A stretch of DNA of 26,198 nucleotides from QHCA01 sp038237645 (lineage in GTDB: Bacteria > Actinomycetota > Actinomycetes > Mycobacteriales > QHCA01). Shown one piece after another: positions 16,001 through 22,898 of this stretch. The stretch spans positions 1-26,198 of the forward strand of contig JBBRYN010000050.1 in the NCBI GenBank assembly GCA_038237645.1. Reading direction: 5' to 3'. The notes under the pieces are model-generated. The model was given only the letters and a program-made list of their open reading frames with translations. It ran no database searches and was not told where the DNA came from. Positions within the stretch are counted from its first letter, which is position 1. Each line of letters begins with the position of its first letter. Position numbers and translations under genes: made by a program.

Positions 16001-16675
16001 ATGCCAGCAAGGCGTCCGCGCCGCTCGCCGCCGCGGACGCCCACACAGGTTCTCGCTCGCCGGCTCCGAACGTATCGTGACGCCCACGGCTGGACCCCCC
16101 GGGAGCTGGCCGAGCGGTGTGCCGCCGTGGGTGTCCCGCTGGACCACACGGTCATCGCCGATCTGGAGAGCGGCCAGCGGGCCGATGTCAGCGTGCAGGA
16201 GCTCCTCACGCTGGCCTACGTGCTGTCGGTGCCGCCCGTCCTGCTGTTCGTACCGGTCGGTGAGGACTACCACGTCCAGGTGACACCGGGCGTCATGGTG
16301 GCGCCCGACGCCGCGGTGCGCTGGGTGTCCGGGGAGGCAATGTTGGCCGGGGACCGCAGCCCCGCGATCTGGCAGCGGTTTGCCCGCCCGCTACACCTCT
16401 ACCGCCAGCTGGACGCGGCACACGCTCGCCGGTGGAATGCCGAGTCCGAGTTGCGACGCACCAACCGGGACGGCACCGCGACCGAACAGGGCACCGCACG
16501 ATCGCAGTACTCACTCGCGCTGGCCAACGTCTCCATGGTCCTCACCGCCATCGTCGAGGACGGCATGACCGTGCCGCCGGTCGCGGACTACACCGCGCGC
16601 GACATGGCAAAGCTCGGGCTGGCCGTGCCGCCCGGGGTCCCGACCCTCGCGACCGGCGAAGAGGCGCTGGTCTGA
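16001..16675 (+). CDS. XRE-type helix-turn-helix transcriptional regulator
   Basis: A 224-residue DNA-binding protein. Residues about 18-72 form an HTH_3/XRE domain: LARRLRTYRDAHGWTPRELA, HTVIADLESGQRADVSVQEL, then LAYVLSVPPVLLFVP. The rest has a mixed-charge helical region (LYRQLDAAHARRWNAESELR) but no recognised sensor domain. The ATG at 16001 has no Shine-Dalgarno; TACTGT at 15989-15994 lies 6 bases ahead, so the mRNA may be leaderless, as is common in actinobacteria. Its stop lies inside the next gene's apparent start (CTGA), so it is probably coupled to the DUF202 gene and may regulate it; targets unknown. Confidence 0.85.
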   Translation: MPARRPRRSPPRTPTQVLARRLRTYRDAHGWTPRELAERCAAVGVPLDHTVIADLESGQRADVSVQELLTLAYVLSVPPVLLFVPVGEDYHVQVTPGVMVAPDAAVRWVSGEAMLAGDRSPAIWQRFARPLHLYRQLDAAHARRWNAESELRRTNRDGTATEQGTARSQYSLALANVSMVLTAIVEDGMTVPPVADYTARDMAKLGLAVPPGVPTLATGEEALV

Positions 16676-17076
16676 CCCCTTCCCCGGAACCCGCCGAGCC
16701 CACGGAGCCACCTGAGCCACCTGAGGCCTCAGCGCAATCGGGATCGCGAGGTCAGCGGCTCGACATCGACATCCGGTTCCTGCTGGCAAACGAGCGCACG
16801 CTGCTCGCCTGGGTGCGCACGGCGCTCAGCCTGGAGGCGGCCGGGTTCGTGCTGACCAGATTCGGCAACCTTTCCGGCGGTGCGGCCGTCGGCATCGCCC
16901 TGGTGGGGCTCGGCACCATCGCTGCCGGCACCGGCTACCTGCGCTACCGCAGTTCCGATCGGGCGATCCGGGCCGGTGCCATGCCCGCGGCCGGTCGGGG
17001 ACCGGCGCTGCTCACGATCGGCGTCGTGGGCCTGTCGGTCGTGTTGCTCGTGTTGTACGTCGCCACCCGTTCCTGA
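16672..17076 (+). CDS. DUF202 membrane protein, apparent CTG start
   Basis: A 134-residue membrane protein: a Pro/Glu-rich N-terminus (1-25), the DUF202/YidH signature LANERTLLAWVRTALSL (38-54), and three hydrophobic segments (about 46-62, 70-90 and 112-131). Function of the family is unknown. No ATG, GTG or TTG occurs in frame between 16435 and the conserved domain; GTG 16432 would bury 80 residues inside the XRE gene. CTG at 16672 overlaps the XRE stop as CTGA, imitating the ATGA/GTGA couplings elsewhere in the window, and GAAGAGG lies 7 bases upstream. The CTG start is therefore inferred, while the reading frame is secure. Confidence 0.75.
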   Translation: MTPSPEPAEPTEPPEPPEASAQSGSRGQRLDIDIRFLLANERTLLAWVRTALSLEAAGFVLTRFGNLSGGAAVGIALVGLGTIAAGTGYLRYRSSDRAIRAGAMPAAGRGPALLTIGVVGLSVVLLVLYVATRS

Positions 17077-17086
17077 ACGTGCGTCA

Positions 17087-17110
17087 GGGGCGATGCGCTG
17101 GCACCGCCCC
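17087..17110. terminator. Hairpin between converging genes
   Basis: GGGGCG (17087-17092) pairs with CGCCCC (17105-17110); inside, TGC and GCA pair around tetraloop GCTG after one A/C mismatch. It sits between the stops of the DUF202 gene and the opposing acidic-protein gene, a likely bidirectional terminator; no T-run is present. Confidence 0.65.
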
Positions 17111-17133
17111 CAACGTCCTTCGTGTGGTGCCGG

Positions 17134-17469
17134 CTACGCCTTGTCCTCACCACGCCCGGTGCCCGCGTAGTGATCGGGCCCCACGTCGGGGTTCTGCCCG
17201 CTCTCGCTGCCGCCACTGTCCTCCGTCGCCGGCATCTCGTCCGCTGGTGATTTCACCCGACCACCCGGTGTGTCGGACGGGCTGGGGTCCGTATATCCCT
17301 CGGTGTTGGTCCGGGGACCCGTTGCCCCGCCGACGTTGGCGCCGTCGCGGTGGGTGCCTCCCTCGTCGATCTCCGTACCCTGCGTGCGGCCGTCATATGG
17401 CGGAACTGCGGACCCACTGGGGTCGGCGTCCTCGCCCCCGATCGGCCGTGCGTCGTCTCGCTCGTTCAT
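17134..17469 (-). CDS. Small acidic, intrinsically disordered protein
   Basis: A 111-residue hydrophilic protein with no hydrophobic core, rich in Asp, Glu, Gly, Pro, Ser and Thr (for example IGGEDADPSGSAVPPYDG and TDPSPSDTPGGRV). I do not recognise a family. The ATG at 17469 is supported by GGAGGTGG ending 5 bases upstream, a strong ribosome site that argues it is a real gene. It follows a second protein of the same character by about 60 bases, and both lie just downstream of hypE on the same strand. The composition suggests a stress or hydration-type protein, but that is only inference. Confidence 0.65.
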   Translation of the reverse strand: MNERDDARPIGGEDADPSGSAVPPYDGRTQGTEIDEGGTHRDGANVGGATGPRTNTEGYTDPSPSDTPGGRVKSPADEMPATEDSGGSESGQNPDVGPDHYAGTGRGEDKA

Positions 17470-17531
17470 GTCCACCTCCAGGTATCGCGCTCGATAACCG
17501 ACGTGCTGGTGCACCTGTGCAGCTGATCCGA

Positions 17532-17777
17532 TCAGCCGCCCTGGTCACCGGCCGGCATGGTTGGCGCCTCATCGGCGTCTTGCGGGTCAACGCTGGTGGA
17601 GTGACTGGCGTCGGATGTGCCGGTCGGTCGGTCGGCGGGGCCGGACCCGGGGGGACCGCCCTCGTCGCGCGAGCCCGCCGGACCGCGTTCGGCCTGCGGC
17701 TCCTCGGAGTCGACAACCGACTCTTCGTGGCCCCCCTGTCCGGACGCGGTCAGCGGCGTGTCGTGGTGTTCACCCAT
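17532..17777 (-). CDS. Small acidic, intrinsically disordered protein (companion of the next gene)
   Basis: An 81-residue very hydrophilic protein, rich in Asp, Glu, Gly, Pro and Ser (for example ESVVDSEEPQAERGPAGSRD and TSDASHSTSVDPQDADEAPT). No domain is recognised. The ATG at 17777 is preceded by GAGGAAGG. It lies 76 bases after the hypE stop, in an unusually AT-rich spacer that may hold a stress-type promoter, so it could be read with the hydrogenase operon, independently, or both. Composition resembles the neighbouring 111-residue protein without clear sequence identity. Confidence 0.6.
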   Translation of the reverse strand: MGEHHDTPLTASGQGGHEESVVDSEEPQAERGPAGSRDEGGPPGSGPADRPTGTSDASHSTSVDPQDADEAPTMPAGDQGG

Positions 17778-17821
17778 CCGAGTGCCTTCCTCTCCCTAGG
17801 TCCAATTACTGTTTGTGATGA

Positions 17822-17846
17822 CTACCCATTAACCATGGAAATAGCC
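17822..17846 (-). promoter_or_regulatory. Possible SigB/SigF-like promoter for the acidic-protein pair
   Basis: On the minus strand GGCT (17846-17843), 15 bases, then GGGTAG (17827-17822) approximates GNNT-N14-16-GGGTAY, mismatching only the last base. It lies in the AT-rich gap between the hypE stop and the first acidic-protein gene. Seen by eye; weak on its own. Confidence 0.28.
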
Positions 17847-17853
17847 ATCAACC

Positions 17854-18936
17854 TCAGCAGATTCTGGGCAGCGGATCTCCGACGAGCATGTCGATCATCC
17901 GGTGGCCGCCGAAAGTGGTCTTGCTCAGCACTCGGCCGGGCGGTTCCTCTCGTACCTCGCCGATGATCGCCGCCTGCGCGCCCGACGGCACGGCGCGCAT
18001 GGCGTGCACAGCTGCGTCGGCGACCTCGGGGCTCACGAACGCGACCAGCTTGCCCTCGTTGGCGACGTAGAGGGGGTCGATGCCGAGGATCTCCCCCGCG
18101 CCGACGACCTCAGGCAGCATCGGCACCCGATCCTCGGCGATGACGACACCGACCTCCGCCGAGAGGGCGATCTCGTTGAGCACCGTGGCAACCCCGCCCC
18201 GCGTTGCGTCACGCATGCAGTGCAGGCCGGGCCCGCAGGCACCCAGCAGTGCTTCGACGAGAGACCACAGCGGCTGGGTGTCACTGCGCACATCGGCCTC
18301 GATCTCGAGCTCACCACGGGCGAGCATGATGGCGACACCGTGATCTCCGATGGTGCCCGACACGATCACCTTGTCACCCGGACGCACCTGCGCAGGTGCC
18401 AGCGCGACGTCATGTTCGATGGCGCCGACGCCGGTGGTCACGATGTACATCGAGTCGCAGCTGCCGCGTTCGACCACCTTGGTGTCGCCGGACGTGATCG
18501 GCACACTCGCTCGCTCGGCGGCCTCGGCCATCGCCGTGATCTCCGCGCGCAACGTCTCGGTGGTCAGCCCCTCTTCGAGGATCAATGCCGCCGACAGCGC
18601 GACCGGGCGGGCCCCGGAGACGGCCAGATCATTGACCGTCCCGTTGACCGCCAGCTCGCCGATGGATCCCCCGGGAAACCGGATGGGCCGCACAACGAAG
18701 CCGTCCGTGGTGAAGGCGAGGCGAACTCCGCCCACCGTCAGCAAGGCCGCGTCGCTGAGCTGTGCGAGGGCATCGTTGTCGAGCAGCGGCACGATCATGC
18801 CCTCGACCAGTGCGCGGCTGGCCTTGCCGCCGGCCCCGTGGGCCATGGTGATGCGATCGTCGATGAAGCGTGGCCGCCGCCGCCGCATCGCTTCGATGCG
18901 CTCGCCGACCTCCTCTTCGGTTATCTGTCGGGGCAT
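17854..18936 (-). CDS. hypE: Hydrogenase maturation protein HypE (carbamoyl dehydratase)
   Basis: A 360-residue enzyme that, with HypF, turns a carbamoyl group on its C-terminal Cys into the thiocyanate that gives the CN ligands of the [NiFe] iron. The essential C-terminus PRIC is intact (Cys360). ATP-binding AIR-synthase-fold motifs are clear: HGAGGKASRALVE, TTDGFVVRPIRFPGGSIGEL, NGTVNDLAVSGARP, SGDTKVVERG, GTIGDHGVAIMLARGELE and MRDATRGGVATVLNEIA. ATG 18936 lies 2 bases after the hypD stop, so translation is coupled. It is the last maturation gene of the operon here; the partner hypF is not in the window. Confidence 0.96.
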   Translation of the reverse strand: MPRQITEEEVGERIEAMRRRRPRFIDDRITMAHGAGGKASRALVEGMIVPLLDNDALAQLSDAALLTVGGVRLAFTTDGFVVRPIRFPGGSIGELAVNGTVNDLAVSGARPVALSAALILEEGLTTETLRAEITAMAEAAERASVPITSGDTKVVERGSCDSMYIVTTGVGAIEHDVALAPAQVRPGDKVIVSGTIGDHGVAIMLARGELEIEADVRSDTQPLWSLVEALLGACGPGLHCMRDATRGGVATVLNEIALSAEVGVVIAEDRVPMLPEVVGAGEILGIDPLYVANEGKLVAFVSPEVADAAVHAMRAVPSGAQAAIIGEVREEPPGRVLSKTTFGGHRMIDMLVGDPLPRIC

Positions 18937-18938
18937 CC

Positions 18939-20060
18939 TCAGACCTCGAGGTGAATGCGTTGCTTCGCGTACTGACCGTAGTTGTAGTAGGCCGCACAGG
19001 CGCCCTCGGAGGACACCATGCAGGTGCCGATCGGGGTCTCCGGAGTGCACGCCGTGCCGAAAACCTTGCACTCCCAGGGCTTGAGCACTCCCTTGAGCAC
19101 CTCGCCGCACTGGCACGCCTTGGGGTCGGCGACTCGCACGCCGGGCACATCGAAACGCAATTCGGCATCGAAGTCCGCATAGCGCGAGGACAATTGGAGG
19201 GCGGAGTGCGAGATCGAGCCGAGGCCCCGCCATTCGAAATAGGGGCGCAGAGCGAATACGTCGTTCATGACGGCCAGGGCACGTGGGTTACCGTCCCAGT
19301 CGACGACCCGACCGTACTGATTCTCGACCTCGGATCGGCCTTCGGCCAGCTGCCTCATGATCATGTAGACCGACTGCAACAGGTCGAGCGGCTCGAAGCC
19401 GGCACACACCAACGGCTTGCCGTGCTGACGCGCGATGAAGTCGTAGGGGCGGCAGCCGATGACCGTCGACACGTGGCCGGGCCCGAGGAAGGCATCGAGT
19501 CGCAGGTCCGGGGAATCCAGGATGGCCTTGATCGCCGGGATGATGGTGACATGGTTGCAGAACACCGAGAAGTTGGTGATGCCGTCTCGTTTGGCACGCA
19601 GCACGGTCAGGGCGGTTGACGGCGCCGTGGTCTCGAACCCGATGGCGTAGAACACCACCTGCTTGTCGGGGTTCTGCCGGGCGATCCGCAGGGCGTCGAG
19701 GGGCGAGTAGACCATCCGGATGTCGGCGCCGGCGGCGTTGGCGTCGATGAAGGAACTCGAGCCGCCCGGCACCCGCATCATGTCGCCGAAGCAGGTGAGG
19801 ATGACGCCGTCGCGCTGGGCGATGGCGATGCCGTCGTCGACCCGCCCCATCGGTATCACGCAGACCGGGCAGCCGGGCCCGTGGACCAGTTCGATGCTCT
19901 CGGGCAGGTGATCCTGGACGCCGTATCGGTAGATGGTGTGCGTGTGGCCGCCGCACACCTCCATGATCTTGTAGTGTCGGCCCGGCTCGCAGAGTGCCGT
20001 GATCTGGGCGCCGACCACCTGGGCCAACTCTGGGTCGCGGAACTCGTCGACGAAGCGCAT
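18939..20060 (-). CDS. hypD: Hydrogenase maturation protein HypD (Fe(CN)2CO scaffold)
   Basis: A 373-residue [4Fe-4S] protein that, with HypC, carries the Fe on which the CN and CO ligands are assembled. Conserved cysteines are visible: EVCGGHTHTIYRYG (Cys36), HGPGCPVCVIP (Cys64, Cys67), and the C-terminal cluster cysteines in CQCGEV, WECKVFGTAC and GTCMVSSEGAC. GFETTAPSTAL and NHVTIIPAI are also typical. I prefer ATG 20060, with AAGGTGAG just upstream; a GTG three codons earlier (20069) would overlap the preceding HypC-like stop as GTGA and cannot be excluded. It is immediately followed by hypE. Confidence 0.96.
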   Translation of the reverse strand: MRFVDEFRDPELAQVVGAQITALCEPGRHYKIMEVCGGHTHTIYRYGVQDHLPESIELVHGPGCPVCVIPMGRVDDGIAIAQRDGVILTCFGDMMRVPGGSSSFIDANAAGADIRMVYSPLDALRIARQNPDKQVVFYAIGFETTAPSTALTVLRAKRDGITNFSVFCNHVTIIPAIKAILDSPDLRLDAFLGPGHVSTVIGCRPYDFIARQHGKPLVCAGFEPLDLLQSVYMIMRQLAEGRSEVENQYGRVVDWDGNPRALAVMNDVFALRPYFEWRGLGSISHSALQLSSRYADFDAELRFDVPGVRVADPKACQCGEVLKGVLKPWECKVFGTACTPETPIGTCMVSSEGACAAYYNYGQYAKQRIHLEV

Positions 20061-20065
20061 ACCAC

Positions 20066-20386
20066 TCACCTTCTTGACCCGGTCGGTCGGGACTGCGGCT
20101 TGTCCAACCTCTCGATCGCGACGCCGGCGTGCACCAGCACCCGGTCGCCGACGGCGACCTCGCCCACCAATTCCGTGGCGACCGTCTCGCGCCGGCCCTC
20201 CTTGTCACAGCAGATCGCGTCACTGCCGTCGAACTCGACGACGGTGAGCGGGAGGGCGATGTCACCACAGGTGATGCAGCCCCCCGGCAGGGAGTCGGTG
20301 TCGGCCAGGGAGTCGGTGTCGGTCAGGGAGTCGGTGTCGGTCAGGGAGCAGGCGTCCGGCAGGGAATAGGCCTCATCGGCGGTCAT
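20066..20386 (-). CDS. HypC/HupF-like protein with repeat-bearing N-terminal extension
   Basis: A 106-residue HypC-family protein. The family core begins GCITCGDIALPLTVVEFDG and ends VGDRVLVHAGVAIERLDK, the OB-fold strands of HypC. In canonical HypC the essential Cys follows the initiator Met; here it is preceded by about 37 residues containing SLTDTD-SLTDTD-SLADTD-SLPGG, encoded by 18-bp tandem repeats. There is no ATG, GTG or TTG between the first codon and the core, and the ATG overlaps the stop of the canonical hypC as ATGA, so the extension seems to be really translated. I recall the CxTCGD form as a second HypC paralogue of group 1h clusters; its exact duty is unknown. It precedes hypD by a few bases. 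Confidence 0.82.
   Translation of the reverse strand: MTADEAYSLPDACSLTDTDSLTDTDSLADTDSLPGGCITCGDIALPLTVVEFDGSDAICCDKEGRRETVATELVGEVAVGDRVLVHAGVAIERLDKPQSRPTGSRR
20288..20348. repeat. 18-bp in-frame tandem repeat (3.4 copies) inside the HypC-like gene
   Basis: Unit CAGGGAGTCGGTGTCGGT/C at 20288-20305, 20306-20323 and 20324-20341, with a partial fourth copy (CAGGGAG) from 20342. It encodes the SLTDTD hexapeptides on the minus strand. Being a multiple of three, copy changes keep the reading frame. Confidence 0.9.
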
Positions 20387-20655
20387 TCGATGCTCGATTC
20401 GGCAACGGCCTGCAGCTCTTCGGTGAAGGTCTCACCCATCATCTCCAGCATCGACAGCGCCTCGGCCGCTTCCTTTTCGTCGACCTTGGACATGGCGAAG
20501 CCGACGTGGATGAGCACCCAGTCACCCGGAGTGACGGTGTCATCGAGGAGGCCGATGTTAATTCGGCGCTTGACGCCCACGACATCGACGAGGGCCAACT
20601 GGTCGTTGCTGCCCTCGACCATCTGGACTATCTCGCCTGGGATCGCGAGGCACAT
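20383..20655 (-). CDS. hypC: Hydrogenase maturation chaperone HypC
   Basis: A 90-residue HypC/HupF chaperone that forms the Fe-delivery complex with HypD and binds the large-subunit precursor. It begins MCLAIPGEIVQM, with the essential Cys2, and has the typical VGVKRRINIGLL and GDWVLIHVGFAMSKVDE strands, then an acidic helix. ATG 20655 has AAGGG about 9 bases ahead. Its stop overlaps the start of the second HypC-like gene (ATGA). The 85-base gap upstream, to the microprotein gene, holds a small hairpin. Confidence 0.95.
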   Translation of the reverse strand: MCLAIPGEIVQMVEGSNDQLALVDVVGVKRRINIGLLDDTVTPGDWVLIHVGFAMSKVDEKEAAEALSMLEMMGETFTEELQAVAESSIE

Positions 20656-20710
20656 GGCCGGGCCCTTCAGTCATAGGAACGATCAGAACGATCAGGGGAG
20701 CGCCTGGAGG

Positions 20711-20725
20711 GCGGGGAACCCCCGC
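20711..20725. other. Small GC-rich hairpin between the microprotein and hypC genes
   Basis: GCGGGG-AAC-CCCCGC (20711-20725) makes a 6-bp stem, extendable by GCCT (20702-20705) with AGGC (20726-20729) across a bulge. It is in the longest intergenic gap of the hydrogenase operon and may tune mRNA stability or act as an attenuator; inference only. The same gap has a direct repeat of GAACGATCA near 20678-20695. Confidence 0.4.
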
Positions 20726-20740
20726 AGGCATGGCGCCTGC

Positions 20741-20860
20741 TTACATCGCGCGGATCTTCAAGTATCGCCGGACGTCGGGGATCGAGCGGAGACCGACGAT
20801 GACGGCGATCAAGAGGACGAGCGCAACGATGATTACGGTGATGAGACCGATGACCTTCAT
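20741..20860 (-). CDS. DUF6893-like membrane microprotein in the hydrogenase operon
   Basis: A 39-residue protein with one N-terminal membrane helix (MKVIGLITVIIVALVLLIAV) followed by the conserved-looking tail LRSIPDVRRYLKIRAM. This SxPDxxRYLxxR end matches what I recall of the DUF6893 family of small actinobacterial proteins. Its ATG lies 2 bases after the protease stop and has AGGGGAG 8 bases upstream, so it is a well-placed operon member. A membrane anchor or helper for the hydrogenase is plausible from context, but no function is established. Too short for usual gene callers. Confidence 0.78.
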   Translation of the reverse strand: MKVIGLITVIIVALVLLIAVIVGLRSIPDVRRYLKIRAM

Positions 20861-20862
20861 GA

Positions 20863-21405
20863 TCAGTGCTCCCCTTCGCAGGCGGTGACGGTCGCACGGT
20901 CGTGCGCCGCCAATGGGACTGACTCACGTGTCGCCACATCGGCTAGCTGATTGTCGAGCAACTCTCGCACTGCTGTGACCGCTACGTCTACAGCGGCCGC
21001 GACCGGCGGCGTCAGCCCGATATTCTCGTCCAGATCGCCGGGGTGACACCCGACGATGTAGGTCGGTGGCAGGGTGCCGCCGAGGGCGCCCAGGCTGGCG
21101 AGCACCGCCGTCGGCTCCATGCCGTGGGCGTCGAAGTCGCCGGGGCCGAGGTCGTCGGGCCCGATCTCCAGCACCACGACGTCGCCCGGCGAGCATCCCC
21201 TGCGTGGCATGGCGTCGATGATCACGAGCGCATCGACGCCCTCGAGCAGATCGTAGGCCAGGTGCATGCCACGGATCCCGTAGTCGACCACCTTGACACC
21301 CTCGGGTAGCTCGCTGCCGGCCAGCCGGCGGGCCGCCTCGCAGCCGAACCCGTCATCGCCGAGGAAGATGTTGCCGATGCCGGCGACCAGGATGCGGGTG
21401 TTCAT
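20863..21405 (-). CDS. Hydrogenase maturation protease (HyaD/HupD family)
   Basis: A 180-residue endopeptidase that trims the C-terminus of the [NiFe] large subunit after nickel insertion. It shows the family start ILVAGIGNIFLGDDGFGCE, DYGIRGMHLAYDLL, LVIIDAMPRRGCSPGDV and DAHGMEPTAVL. The nickel-sensing residues would be Asp18 (Glu in E. coli HybD), Asp64 and His94. VGCHPGDL is also typical. Its substrate here should be the large subunit at the window's right edge, whose DPCLPCGVH tail provides a cleavage site. ATG overlaps the preceding gene's stop (ATGA). Confidence 0.93.
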   Translation of the reverse strand: MNTRILVAGIGNIFLGDDGFGCEAARRLAGSELPEGVKVVDYGIRGMHLAYDLLEGVDALVIIDAMPRRGCSPGDVVVLEIGPDDLGPGDFDAHGMEPTAVLASLGALGGTLPPTYIVGCHPGDLDENIGLTPPVAAAVDVAVTAVRELLDNQLADVATRESVPLAAHDRATVTACEGEH

Positions 21406-22898
21406 CCGCTGGTGCCCGTCTGCCGCTCGGACCGGCCGGGAGTGCGCCTCGGCATGAGGGGTTCGAGCTCGTCCGGTGCGAAGTAGTAGTAGCGGCCATA
21501 CCAGTCGTGGATCTCGCTCATCTCGTCATCTTCGAGTACGACGGCGACGTGCGTGTTGCCGTCGACGTCGGAATAGACCTTGGTGACCGTCGCCGTACGG
21601 TCAGCGAGGAACAGGTCCTGGGCGTCGGCTCGCCGGTTGGGGCGCAGGCGGACCCGGCTGCCCCGGGAAACCTCCACGCTGCCGATGGGCACCGAATCCT
21701 TGTCCGGCGATACGCTGGCATCCATCTCCTCGCCCCACCAGGGCGCAAGCTCGCCGCCGGCGCTGCCGCCGATGGTGGGGAAGTCCGGCTCCGGCCGGGC
21801 GTCCGTTGCCTGCGCCGGTGCCCCGAAGCTGCGCAACGCACCGTGCAGCTTCTCGAACACCTCTGGTGGCATGAGATCGCTACGGTCGATGATCTCCGCG
21901 GCCCGCGGGTCGGTGGCCCTGGCGGCCTGCTTCTCCTCGTCGGTCATTGTCATTATGCGCAGTGTGAGGATCTCGTCGATCTCCGTCGAGTCATACAGCG
22001 CGCCCGGACTCTCCGGTGCTAACTCGGGATAGTCGTAGAGAATGATCGGCGAGGCCAGGAGCAGGTCACGGTCACCCTTCGCACCGACGAGCACCGGCCA
22101 GCAGCGCCGGTTTGTGATCCGCGCGGCAGCCGGGGCGGCCCAGTCGGGCGGCTCGATGACGGAGGCGAAGCCAGTCCCCCGAACAGCGAGCAGTAGGTGC
22201 ACGCCGACGAACGACTGGCGCACCGCCACGTCGCGCGGGCTCACGCCGACCGTGCCGTCCGGTGCCGGGACGAACTCCGACACGTTGTCCAGGCGAGCAC
22301 GCAACGTCGCCAGCGGCCGCTCGGTCTCGCAGGCCTGCAGGCACAGCTCCAGCTGGCCGGCCAACGGCAGCCGCTTGCGAACGATCCGGCCGACGGTCTG
22401 CCCGGCGTCGTCACGCAGCACCTCGATCAGCTCGTCTCCAGCCACCTCGATCGGCACCCGGTGACCCGCGGAGAGCTCGGCGAGCGGGAGGTCGAGGAGT
22501 TCGATCTCCTGCTCCACCGCCTCGTCCCAGCTGACCCATTGGGTCGAGCCGACCTGTAGCGCGGGGACCGGCGTGAACTGCCCCTGACCATCGCCAGGGC
22601 CACCGTCGGCTCCGTCGGCTCCGTCGCGAATCTCGGTCGCCGCCTCGACAGCGCGGGTCTGCACCTGCAGGAAGCGGAGGTGGACGTCGAGGCGGGCGCC
22701 GGGGTTTCCGGTCTCGATGAGGCAGTCGGTCTGCAGTGTCGGCTCCTCGCCGACGCCGGCTTCGACACCGCCGACCGGCCCCACGATGCCGTACTGCCAG
22801 CGGACGGTGTTCTTGCCCGATGTCGAGCGATAGGGATAGAGGAGGTAGCCCTCGTACAGCACCGTGTCGGCAATCTGGCGAGCCGCTGACAGGTTCAT
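21402..22898 (-). CDS. Conserved 498-residue protein of group 1h hydrogenase operons
   Basis: A large soluble protein I recognise only from its context, next to DUF6084 and DUF5947 genes in actinobacterial high-affinity hydrogenase clusters. The N-terminus ADTVLYEGYLLYPYRSTSGK and VRWQYGIVGP is distinctive. The middle has RPLATLRARLDN-type and FVGVHLLLAV segments; the C-terminal 70 residues (RGSRVRLRPN, DLFLADRTATVTKVYSDVDG, HDWYGRYYYFAPDELEPL) look like a separate beta-rich domain. There are no cofactor motifs, signal peptide or membrane helix. The ATG at 22898 overlaps the DUF6084 stop (ATGA), so the open frame beyond it to 23081 is not coding. A role in maturation or assembly is inferred from the operon only. 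Confidence 0.85.
   Translation of the reverse strand: MNLSAARQIADTVLYEGYLLYPYRSTSGKNTVRWQYGIVGPVGGVEAGVGEEPTLQTDCLIETGNPGARLDVHLRFLQVQTRAVEAATEIRDGADGADGGPGDGQGQFTPVPALQVGSTQWVSWDEAVEQEIELLDLPLAELSAGHRVPIEVAGDELIEVLRDDAGQTVGRIVRKRLPLAGQLELCLQACETERPLATLRARLDNVSEFVPAPDGTVGVSPRDVAVRQSFVGVHLLLAVRGTGFASVIEPPDWAAPAAARITNRRCWPVLVGAKGDRDLLLASPIILYDYPELAPESPGALYDSTEIDEILTLRIMTMTDEEKQAARATDPRAAEIIDRSDLMPPEVFEKLHGALRSFGAPAQATDARPEPDFPTIGGSAGGELAPWWGEEMDASVSPDKDSVPIGSVEVSRGSRVRLRPNRRADAQDLFLADRTATVTKVYSDVDGNTHVAVVLEDDEMSEIHDWYGRYYYFAPDELEPLMPRRTPGRSERQTGTSG

Noticed and set aside
17902..18954. 350-codon plus-strand frame over hypE
   Set aside because: Antisense to hypE, which has an intact PRIC terminus and ATP-binding motifs.
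20288..20348. CRISPR-like repeats
   Set aside because: Repeats are 18 bp, contiguous without spacers and in frame inside a gene.
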